This document shows, piece by piece, positions 50,066 through 57,232 of a stretch of DNA of 57,232 nucleotides. The notes beneath the pieces were generated by a model. That model was not told the origin of the DNA. It saw only the letters and a program-made list of their open reading frames with translations, and searched no databases. The stretch is from Candidatus Nitrosopumilus sp. Lineage in GTDB: Archaea; Thermoproteota; Nitrososphaeria; Nitrososphaerales; Nitrosopumilaceae. Position 1 is the stretch's first letter; every line of letters begins with the position of its first letter. A program made the position numbers and the translations under genes. The DNA lies in contig JAJETY010000004.1 in the NCBI GenBank assembly GCA_021268355.1, positions 1 to 57,232 of the forward strand. Reading direction: 5' to 3'.

Positions 50066-50521
50066 TTAGATAATTCTGGTGGCTTTGGATTTGTAATCAG
50101 ATTCCCACCAAATTGTTTTGTACTCAGAATTTTTCTTAGGTAGAATGTTTATCGCTATATGTGAAAATGTCTTTTTATTATCTATTGAACCATGCGTGTG
50201 AAGTGTTTTTGATGGTATATGTACAACATCTCCTTCATTAAGTGTGATTCTTTGGATCTTTTTTATTTTAAAATCATTTTTACTAGTCCCATATCTTTTG
50301 AATATTTCTAAACTTCCTTTACCCTTTGTTGCAATTAGAACTTGATTTCCATTATGTGAGTGAAGTTTTGTTCTTGAGCCTTTTTCAAAATGAACATGGT
50401 AAATATCTTGATCCACTGATTTTATTTTTTCAGATAATACCTTCATCCATGTTTTTGAAGTAAACCATTCTGGATTTACATTTCTTTTATTATTAGTTCC
50501 TTGAATGTTTGTTTTTTCCAT
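50066..50521 (-). CDS. Cupin-domain protein (2)
   Basis: A 151-residue cupin: motif 1 FEKGSRTKLHSHNGNQVLIA contains His-x-His and Gln, and motif 2 GDVVHIPSKTLHTHGSI has further His, so a metal site is well formed, unlike its neighbour. A SHOCT-type gene lies 2 bases upstream and the other cupin gene 2 bases downstream, making a three-gene operon. The substrate is unknown; dioxygenase or sugar epimerase roles are possible. Confidence 0.78.
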   Translation of the reverse strand: MEKTNIQGTNNKRNVNPEWFTSKTWMKVLSEKIKSVDQDIYHVHFEKGSRTKLHSHNGNQVLIATKGKGSLEIFKRYGTSKNDFKIKKIQRITLNEGDVVHIPSKTLHTHGSIDNKKTFSHIAINILPKKNSEYKTIWWESDYKSKATRII

Positions 50522-50523
50522 AG

Positions 50524-50886
50524 TTAAATTCTTCCCAAAATTTTCTTTTTCTTTGCTTGAAATTCTTTTTCAGTAATCACACCTGACTTTCTTAGTTTGC
50601 CAAGTTTTTCAAGAGTGGCTAAGTCATCTTCCGTATTTACTCTCACACTTTTCGCGGCTGCGATTCCATCACTGATTTTTTTTGCACCTTTTTTCTGGAT
50701 CACTTCTCTTTCCTTCTTAGCTTGACTTCGAAGTTCCTTACTTGCCTGAGCTGCTTGTTTTGCAGTCATTGTTCCAAACTCTACTGCGTCCTCCAGAACT
50801 TCGTCAGCTTTTTTAACACCGTCTTGCAGTGCCTTGTCTGCTTTCTTTAAGAATTTCTCAATATATCCTGCTTTTTTAGACACCAT
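50524..50886 (-). CDS. Lys/Ala-rich coiled-coil protein with C-terminal SHOCT-like motif
   Basis: A 120-residue, highly charged helical protein (ADEVLEDAVEFGTMTAKQAA, AKKEREVIQKKGAKKISDG). Its last ~30 residues (LATLEKLGKLRKSGVITEKEF) match the SHOCT short helical domain, which commonly mediates oligomerisation in prokaryotic proteins. It is the first gene of the cupin operon. It is divergent from the 51-kb gene by a short promoter region. Confidence 0.7.
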   Translation of the reverse strand: MVSKKAGYIEKFLKKADKALQDGVKKADEVLEDAVEFGTMTAKQAAQASKELRSQAKKEREVIQKKGAKKISDGIAAAKSVRVNTEDDLATLEKLGKLRKSGVITEKEFQAKKKKILGRI

Positions 50887-50967
50887 GTTTTGAGAATAAT
50901 CTTAAATCTATTATTCTTTTCCAAGCAGAATTGGTTTAATAGATGGAATTCCATACTTTTTGTAGTT

Positions 50968-51672
50968 TTGAGTAAGACTTATGATGTAAAGACTATTGTT
51001 TTGAGAAAAAATATTGAACTTGAAGATGCAACTCAAATTGTAGAGGAGAAAAAAACACAGCCATTCAAATCTTTACTTTCCAGACCAAAAAAGGAACAAA
51101 TTCACATTCACTCTATCAAATTGTATTATGAATGCATTTTACTGGTGTCTGGTAAATACATTGCAGATTATTATAGAAAAGCGGTCCATACAATTTCCGT
51201 TCCATCAAACGTTAAGGAAGTCGAACTAGGGGAGGGTGTATTTCAAATTCGTTCAAAATCTGGATTTGAAAGAGCATTTGTCGGAAAAAGAGGAAAAAAC
51301 AAGATTGACATGAAATTGGAAGAACATGTTTTTGTTGAGGAAGAAGATGAATTAGCGTTTGATCATCATGGGAGAGAGATCAAATTCCCATTCAAAGTGG
51401 ATTCAAAAACTGTTGAAAATTACCCAAAAAGACTACTGGATCAAAATGAACCAAATGTAAAAAGAATTGAAATGACATATGATGCTGCTCTCGATAAACT
51501 CCAATCTCAACTGAAAAAGCCTTTGGAAACTGATGTTAGAGAACTCTCAGAAGAATTTGTACTTCGTGAAATTACCGAATTATATGTTCCAATTTTTGAA
51601 GCCCGATTAATTGGCCCAAAAAAGAAAGTTGGTATAATTAGAATTGATGCAGTAAGGAAAAAAATTCTATAA
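50968..51672 (+). CDS. Conserved-type hypothetical protein, ~234 aa
   Basis: A soluble alpha/beta protein with no membrane segment: TYDVKTIVLRKNIELEDATQ, IHSIKLYYECILLVSGKYIA, and the end YVPIFEARLIGPKKKVGIIR. Start chosen at TTG 50968, because the open frame back to 50890 would abut the divergent gene with 3 bases for two promoters and encodes residues that look non-homologous (NLLFFSKQNWFNRWN). The C-terminal half has two parallel charged helices. I do not recognise a family. It overlaps the convergent TPR gene by 6 bases. Confidence 0.65.
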   Translation: MSKTYDVKTIVLRKNIELEDATQIVEEKKTQPFKSLLSRPKKEQIHIHSIKLYYECILLVSGKYIADYYRKAVHTISVPSNVKEVELGEGVFQIRSKSGFERAFVGKRGKNKIDMKLEEHVFVEEEDELAFDHHGREIKFPFKVDSKTVENYPKRLLDQNEPNVKRIEMTYDAALDKLQSQLKKPLETDVRELSEEFVLREITELYVPIFEARLIGPKKKVGIIRIDAVRKKIL

Positions 51673-52488
51673 TTTTACCACTCTTCTGAATTGCTCATCA
51701 CTGTGCAATTTTGTAAAAATTGGTTCCTCTTTTGCCCATGCCCTAATAACCTTGGGACTTTTTGAAACCGCCTGTTTTAATAATTCCAATGACTCTGGAT
51801 ATCTTTCTAGGGCTGCCAAGCTTCGCGATTTTGCATATGTGACATTCACATTGTCTTTGAATTTTTTCAAAATATCATCAAATACATCTAATGCCTTTCT
51901 GTGTTCACCTAATTCTGCTAATTGCACCCCCTTTTGAAAAAGCGCATCTTGATTATTGGGATATTTTTTACAAACACTGGAAAAACAATTCAGTGCCTCT
52001 TCATTTCTTTTTAATTTCCCTAAAACTATTCCCTTGTAAATTTGAGCATTTGGCTTCTTTGGATCTATTGTAATTGCTTTTTCCAAAACAGTTAGTGCTT
52101 CTTCATGTTCTTGAAGTTTGTCTAACAAAACCCCTTTGTTGAAATAAGCAGATGCATATTTTGAATCTGCTTCAATTGCCTTATCATAATATTCTGCTGC
52201 TCCCTGAATATTGCCGGTCTCTGCCATTGAAATTCCTCTATTGTTTAATGCTTGGGCATCTTTAGGATCAATTTCAATAAGTTTATCAAAACAAGTTATC
52301 GCATCCTGATATTTTTTTATCAGGTTTAAAGCAAGCCCTTTTTGGAGTAGCGCCTCTGTATTACGAGGTTCTTGTTTTAGGACTTTGTTGAACAAGGATA
52401 TTGCAGCTTTTGGCTGATTCCTATCTAACATTCCCATTGCATCATACATCAAATCATCAGGGTCTTCTTTTTTTCCAAACAATCCCAT
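51667..52488 (-). CDS. Tetratricopeptide-repeat protein
   Basis: A 273-residue TPR protein. Roughly seven repeats can be seen, e.g. AISLFNKVLKQEPRNTEALL, AITCFDKLIEIDPKDAQALN, AAEYYDKAIEADSKYASAYF, and ALTVLEKAITIDPKKPNAQI. Such superhelices bind protein partners; no catalytic domain is present. No signal or TM helix is seen, so it is cytoplasmic. Partner unknown. ATG 52488. Confidence 0.85.
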   Translation of the reverse strand: MGLFGKKEDPDDLMYDAMGMLDRNQPKAAISLFNKVLKQEPRNTEALLQKGLALNLIKKYQDAITCFDKLIEIDPKDAQALNNRGISMAETGNIQGAAEYYDKAIEADSKYASAYFNKGVLLDKLQEHEEALTVLEKAITIDPKKPNAQIYKGIVLGKLKRNEEALNCFSSVCKKYPNNQDALFQKGVQLAELGEHRKALDVFDDILKKFKDNVNVTYAKSRSLAALERYPESLELLKQAVSKSPKVIRAWAKEEPIFTKLHSDEQFRRVVKL

Positions 52489-52522
52489 AATTTTTCTACA
52501 ACCTTTCTATAATATCAAATCT

Positions 52523-52648
52523 TCACTGATTATTCAATGATTTGAATTTCTTTATTGCTTCTTTTGCCATATCTTCTTGTGATTTTGCATTTGCCTTGGT
52601 TGGATCCTCCGAAGCATAGGCTTCTTTTTCTTCTTTTTTCTTCTCCAT
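52523..52648 (-). CDS. 41-aa charged helical microprotein
   Basis: ATG 52648 opens a 41-codon frame with a very lysine/glutamate-rich start (MEKKKEEKEAYASEDPTK) and a helical end (EDMAKEAIKKFKSLNN). It is 34 bases upstream of the TPR gene on the same strand. Low-complexity AT-rich DNA can give such a frame by chance, so this remains tentative, but the gap holds nothing else. Confidence 0.45.
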   Translation of the reverse strand: MEKKKEEKEAYASEDPTKANAKSQEDMAKEAIKKFKSLNNQ

Positions 52649-52697
52649 GATCTCTTAAATCAGTTATTTTATAAAAACATGAAAGTACATACTGATA

Positions 52698-53060
52698 TTG
52701 TCTGAAATTTCATTCCAAGCTGAAAAAGTCTTTGTTCATAGGTGGCCTCATGATACGCCATTATGGGGAGATTCTGTAAAACAGAAACTTGATGAGACAA
52801 TATCAAAAAACCCCGAATCAAAAAAAATTTTCGTATATTCAAACTCTGTAAAAATTCAAGACTTTGAATTCACAAACCTCAAAAAGATTGGGATATCTGT
52901 TCCTTTTTTCAAAGATGAATGTAGGATGATATTTGAATCGCAATTTGGAGAACTGTATGCACATATCCATATTACTGTAAAATCAAATGAATACATGGAT
53001 GTTTTTTCAAAATTGAAATCTTGGAAATCAGAGTTTTTCCCTAATGACTCTAACAAGTGA
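52698..53060 (+). CDS. Hypothetical protein, 120 aa
   Basis: A compact alpha/beta protein ([51 protein letters not shown]) with a helical end. TTG 52698 is the start. No recognised motif. It converges on the aminotransferase gene with an 11-base overlap. Confidence 0.6.
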   Translation: MSEISFQAEKVFVHRWPHDTPLWGDSVKQKLDETISKNPESKKIFVYSNSVKIQDFEFTNLKKIGISVPFFKDECRMIFESQFGELYAHIHITVKSNEYMDVFSKLKSWKSEFFPNDSNK

Positions 53061-54357
53061 ACTCTTCTGATGCCTTTACAATATTTTTGATATCTTGCTT
53101 GGTGTGGGCATCTGATATTGCTCCAAGCTTTCCTGGTAAAAAGAATATTCTATCATGTGCAATCATCTTAAAATGATATTTTGCCAATAATTTACTATCA
53201 CATTTTGCAGCTTGTGATGAGTTTTTCACTTCAGTTACTCCATCTTTTATGAAATGTGTCATGAACAAAGAACCTTTTCCAGTAATTGTCACCTTCCCAT
53301 CAAATACTTTGCCAATCTCCTTTCTTGCAAATTCACCTAAATCATTAATTTTTGAATAGATTGATTTTTTGGATTTAAGATGATCTAGTGTTGAAAAACC
53401 TGCTACCATTGAGGCTGGATTTGCAGAGAACGTTCCTCCTCCAACATAACTTCTCTCTGATTTCTTTTTTCCAGTAGTGTCTGCAAATTCCATGATCTCC
53501 TTTTTTCCACACATTACACCAATTGATAATCCTCCACCAACAATTTTTCCCAAAGTCACAATATCAGGATCTAACTTCATAGTTGGGTATAGACATCCAA
53601 ATCTAAATCGAAATCCTGTAACTATTTCATCTAATATGAATAATGAATTATTCTTTTTACAAAACTCTTGAATTCCTTTTAGATAATCAGATTCTGCAGG
53701 AATGCATCCTCCTCCTCCTAAAACTGGCTCAATGATCACCCCTGCCAAATCTTTAGAATATTTTCTCAAAATTGACAAAGAATTTTCTAAATCATTGTAA
53801 GGAATTGAAACAATCTCTTCTTCATTTACTACTCCGGAACTTTCAGATTCTGAAAATGGCCAGTTTACTGATTTAAGTAAGTCAGAAGTATATCCGTGCC
53901 ATCCCCCATCAATCTTTGCTATGATCTTCTTCCCAGTAACTGAACGAGCCAATCTCACTGAGTACATTGTTGCTTCTGTTCCAGATGTTACGTATCGAAT
54001 TTTTTCAGCTACTGAAACATTTTTAGAAATTAACTCAGATAATCTTATGGTCTGTTCATTTACCGTTCCATACATCCAACTTTTTTCAATTTGTTTTTGC
54101 AAACTCCTCTTAACTGATTTTGGACCGTGTCCTAAAATCAAGGCCCAATGACCCATCCAGTAATCAGTGTATTTGTTGTCATCTACATCAACAAGATTTT
54201 TTCCAAGAGATTTTTTTACAACAAATGGATATGGTTCATAAAATCTTATGTTATGAGAAACACCATTGACATGAAGCTTTGCTGATTTTGCAAATAGCTT
54301 TGCAGACGTTGAGGTCTTCTTCTTGTATTCTTTTATGTAGTCCAAAAGCAAATTCAC
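53050..54357 (-). CDS. Glutamate-1-semialdehyde aminotransferase-like class III aminotransferase
   Basis: A PLP aminotransferase of the GSAM/HemL group (435 aa). It has [20 protein letters not shown], the [17 protein letters not shown]-phosphate site, [13 protein letters not shown], the PLP-ring Asp in [16 protein letters not shown], and the Schiff-base Lys in [17 protein letters not shown] makes 5-aminolevulinate for haem and cobalamin, but several thaumarchaea encode more than one such gene, so this may have another substrate. It sits next to the 16S gene, a linkage known from marine thaumarchaeal fosmids. Confidence 0.85.
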   Translation of the reverse strand: MNLLLDYIKEYKKKTSTSAKLFAKSAKLHVNGVSHNIRFYEPYPFVVKKSLGKNLVDVDDNKYTDYWMGHWALILGHGPKSVKRSLQKQIEKSWMYGTVNEQTIRLSELISKNVSVAEKIRYVTSGTEATMYSVRLARSVTGKKIIAKIDGGWHGYTSDLLKSVNWPFSESESSGVVNEEEIVSIPYNDLENSLSILRKYSKDLAGVIIEPVLGGGGCIPAESDYLKGIQEFCKKNNSLFILDEIVTGFRFRFGCLYPTMKLDPDIVTLGKIVGGGLSIGVMCGKKEIMEFADTTGKKKSERSYVGGGTFSANPASMVAGFSTLDHLKSKKSIYSKINDLGEFARKEIGKVFDGKVTITGKGSLFMTHFIKDGVTEVKNSSQAAKCDSKLLAKYHFKMIAHDRIFFLPGKLGAISDAHTKQDIKNIVKASEEFTC

Positions 54358-54731
54358 AAGATCTCTCCTATCATTTTAACTATTGAAATGATATACTTTG
54401 GCATACTTACGACCTATAGTTTTCCCAAATTAACTAGTACTACATAGTTGTGAAATTGTAATTTTTACAAGAAATTAAGTCGATCAGGCATAATTTCTCG
54501 CATGGTTTATATGGATTCTGAGGTGTGATGCTTTTGCATACGTAACGCAATAGGCGGCGCTTGTGATGAAGTATGGTACTATACCATTTTGTGATTCATG
54601 GGCCTCCAGTTACGCATACAAAAATGAGGATTTGATCAAGTGATCAATATCTGAGATGTGAAGATTATGTGCATCCGTCAATTCCAATTAAAGTACAAAT
54701 GTACTTCAATAATCAAAAAATCAAAAATTCA
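54358..54731 (+). promoter_or_regulatory. rRNA operon promoter and 5' leader
   Basis: 374 bases without a protein gene. TTTATATG at 54506-54513 is a good TATA box and would set transcription to begin near 54535. The leader contains a perfect hairpin (ATGGTA at 54573-54578 and TACCAT at 54582-54587, loop CTA) and the upstream arm of the 16S processing stem (54655-54678). The first ~130 bases would hold the promoter of the divergent aminotransferase gene. Confidence 0.65.
54655..54678 (+). other. 5' arm of the 16S rRNA processing stem
   Basis: GATGTGAAGATTATGTGCAT plus CCGT is complementary to 56219-56241 downstream of 16S over 23 positions with a single unpaired T. Such long stems enclose archaeal 16S precursors and are cut by the splicing endonuclease; endA is encoded at 38493-39029. 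Complementarity is seen directly; cleavage is inferred. Confidence 0.85.
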
Positions 54732-56203
<1,472 letters not shown>

Positions 56204-56349
56204 AGATAAGGAAAGTGTACGGATGCACTAATCTTCACATCAAATCATCGATGCAATGCATCACGAAAGTGATGTATGAAGGATGTAGCGGGTCCCTGCC
56301 AGGGGACTTGCAATGATCGTCGTGCATAGTCGTGTAATATGTGGCTGAA
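56204..56349 (+). other. 16S-23S internal transcribed spacer, no tRNA
   Basis: About 145 bases. It holds the 3' arm of the 16S processing stem (56219-56241), a hairpin (GCATCAC/GTGATGT with a GAAA loop, 56258-56275) and a second hairpin (GTCCCT/AGGGGAC, 56292-56308). There is no tRNA-Ala, which Euryarchaeota often carry here. Confidence 0.85.
56219..56241 (+). other. 3' arm of the 16S rRNA processing stem
   Basis: ACGGATGCACTAATCTTCAC plus ATC pairs with 54655-54678 with one bulged base. It begins about 15 bases after the 16S 3' end. Confidence 0.85.
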
Positions 56350-57232
56350 TTTGCCGGTGTAAAGACGGTAATAGGTGGATTGCTAGGCTTGAGGAGAGAT
56401 GAAGGACGTGGCAAGCTGCGATAAGCTCGGGGTAGGCGCACGCATCCTATGATCCCGAGATGTCCGAATGAGAATCTTGCACTTTTGTGCATTCCAGTAC
56501 ACTAGTATTGGAAGTCGAACCGTGGGAATTGAAGCATCTTAGTACCACGTGGAAAAGAAATCAATAGAGATTTCCCAAGTAGAGGCGATCGAAAAGGAAA
56601 TAGCCCAAACTGAATCCTTCGGGAGATGTGGTGTTTTGGTATGATAATATGGAATCTTGAAACACAGCTGAAATGTTCTGAAAAGTACTGACAAAGAGGG
56701 TGATATCCCCGTAAGCGAAGTGGGAAGAGTCCTATTCATACCCGAGTAGTTGTCCTTGGTAGTGGGCAATGAATACAGGTGAAAGTAGCATCTGAGGCTA
56801 AATATTTCTCAAGACCGATAGTGGACTAGTACCGTGAGGGAAAGCTGAAAAGTACCCCGGAAGGGGGGCGAAAAGTGCATGAAACCTATTACTTACAGAC
56901 GTGCATGGCATGGAAGGTGATTTTTTCATTTTGGAGATTCTAGCAATAGAGTTGAAGATTTGATGTTCAAGTCATCAGTGTCATGCGTTCCGTCTCGAAA
57001 CACGGGCCAGGGAGCTAACTGTCATGGCAAGCTTAAACCTGTAAAGGTGAAGGCGAAGGGAAACCGAGTTCTCGCAGCATTGTGAGGAGAAGCGTGTGAA
57101 AGTGCGTAGAGTCATGGCAGCTAGGCTAGAAGCCAGTCGATCTATTCCTGGGCTAGATGAAGGCGGGCGAAAGCCCGCTGGAGGTCTTAAGACGTTCTGA
57201 CGTGCAAATCGTTGTTGTGACCTGGGAATAGG
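56350..57232 (+). rRNA. rrl: 23S ribosomal RNA (5' part, runs off window)
   Basis: Large-subunit rRNA. The conserved 5' block GGTGGATTGCTAGGCTTG is at 56374 and GATGAAGGACGTGGCAAGC follows; later GTACCGTGAGGGAAAGCTGAAAAGTACCCC lies near 56830. About 880 bases are present. The exact 5' end is estimated by comparison with the E. coli 23S start. Confidence 0.95.

Noticed and set aside
50890-50967. N-terminal extension of the 260-aa frame
   Set aside because: It would leave 3 bases between two divergent starts and no room for promoters; TTG 50968 gives a normal intergenic region.
54540-54660. C/D-box small RNA in the rRNA leader
   Set aside because: A GTGATGA (C-box-like) and CTGA (D-box-like) occur but are about 85 bases apart with no C'/D' pair, so the match is probably accidental.
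56204-56349. tRNA in the 16S-23S spacer
   Set aside because: No acceptor stem, T-loop or CCA-like pattern is found; the spacer is too short and is filled by processing hairpins.

Overview
This window is a chromosome segment of an ammonia-oxidising archaeon of the Nitrososphaerota (Thaumarchaeota), most likely a marine Nitrosopumilus/Nitrosarchaeum-type organism. The DNA is AT-rich, genes are dense and frequently overlap by 1-30 bases, and many start on TTG or GTG with no convincing Shine-Dalgarno sequence but an AT-rich TATA-like box about 25 bases upstream (leaderless messages). Lineage markers include the 16S rRNA sequence, an adjacent glutamate-semialdehyde-aminotransferase-like gene, an ESCRT-III/Vps4 (Cdv) division cluster, a J-domain/ferredoxin fusion, archaeal aEF1A, uS10 and Rpo12, and a 3-hydroxybutyryl-CoA dehydrogenase of the type used in the 3-hydroxypropionate/4-hydroxybutyrate (HP/HB) carbon fixation cycle. 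No CRISPR array, insertion sequence, integrase or tRNA was found.

Layout: 1-1640 holds a partial RidA-family gene and a TrmB-type regulator. 1795-4044 is a three-gene cdv cluster (ESCRT-III-like protein, an unknown helical protein, CdvC ATPase). 4114-8514 is carAB. 8518-13065 is a mixed block: phosphoesterase, SWIM protein, ATP synthase subunit F, a zinc dehydrogenase and an LsrF-like aldolase whose tail carries four perfect 30-base repeats. 13178-18027 is a branched-chain amino acid operon (possible leader ORF, ilvB, ilvN, leuA, leuB). 18024-23628 holds small unknown and zinc-binding proteins, aspS with an RNA-binding neighbour, and an orphan peptide-type ABC ATPase. 23717-26899 has a DedA protein and a DNA-repair/TldD operon (mpg, udg, tldD).

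27148-29860 is a dispersed phosphorelay (membrane histidine kinase, free Hpt protein, stand-alone receiver), followed by a PIN-ATPase-KH protein and a DtxR regulator. 32295-35488 carries membrane and exported proteins and a TauE/SafE permease. 35561-37782 is a MaoC-like hotdog protein next to a 588-residue double-Rossmann SDR that resembles, by eye, the C-terminal half of Chloroflexus malonyl-CoA reductase. 38493-43250 has tRNA endonuclease, a PhoU-like protein, DNA ligase and the bifunctional FBP aldolase/phosphatase. 43379-45224 is the aEF1A-uS10-Rpo12 translation/transcription group. 45225-54357 contains zinc-finger microproteins, a LOG-like protein, the 3-hydroxyacyl-CoA dehydrogenase, HIT, DnaJ-ferredoxin, two cupins, a SHOCT protein, a TPR protein and the aminotransferase.

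The window ends in the rRNA operon: promoter and leader, complete 16S, a spacer without tRNA, and the first ~880 bases of 23S, with a long complementary stem enclosing 16S. The best candidates for undescribed biology are the malonyl-CoA-reductase-like SDR, the middle gene of the cdv cluster, the repeat-tailed LsrF-like aldolase, and a leucine-rich mini-ORF in front of ilvB.
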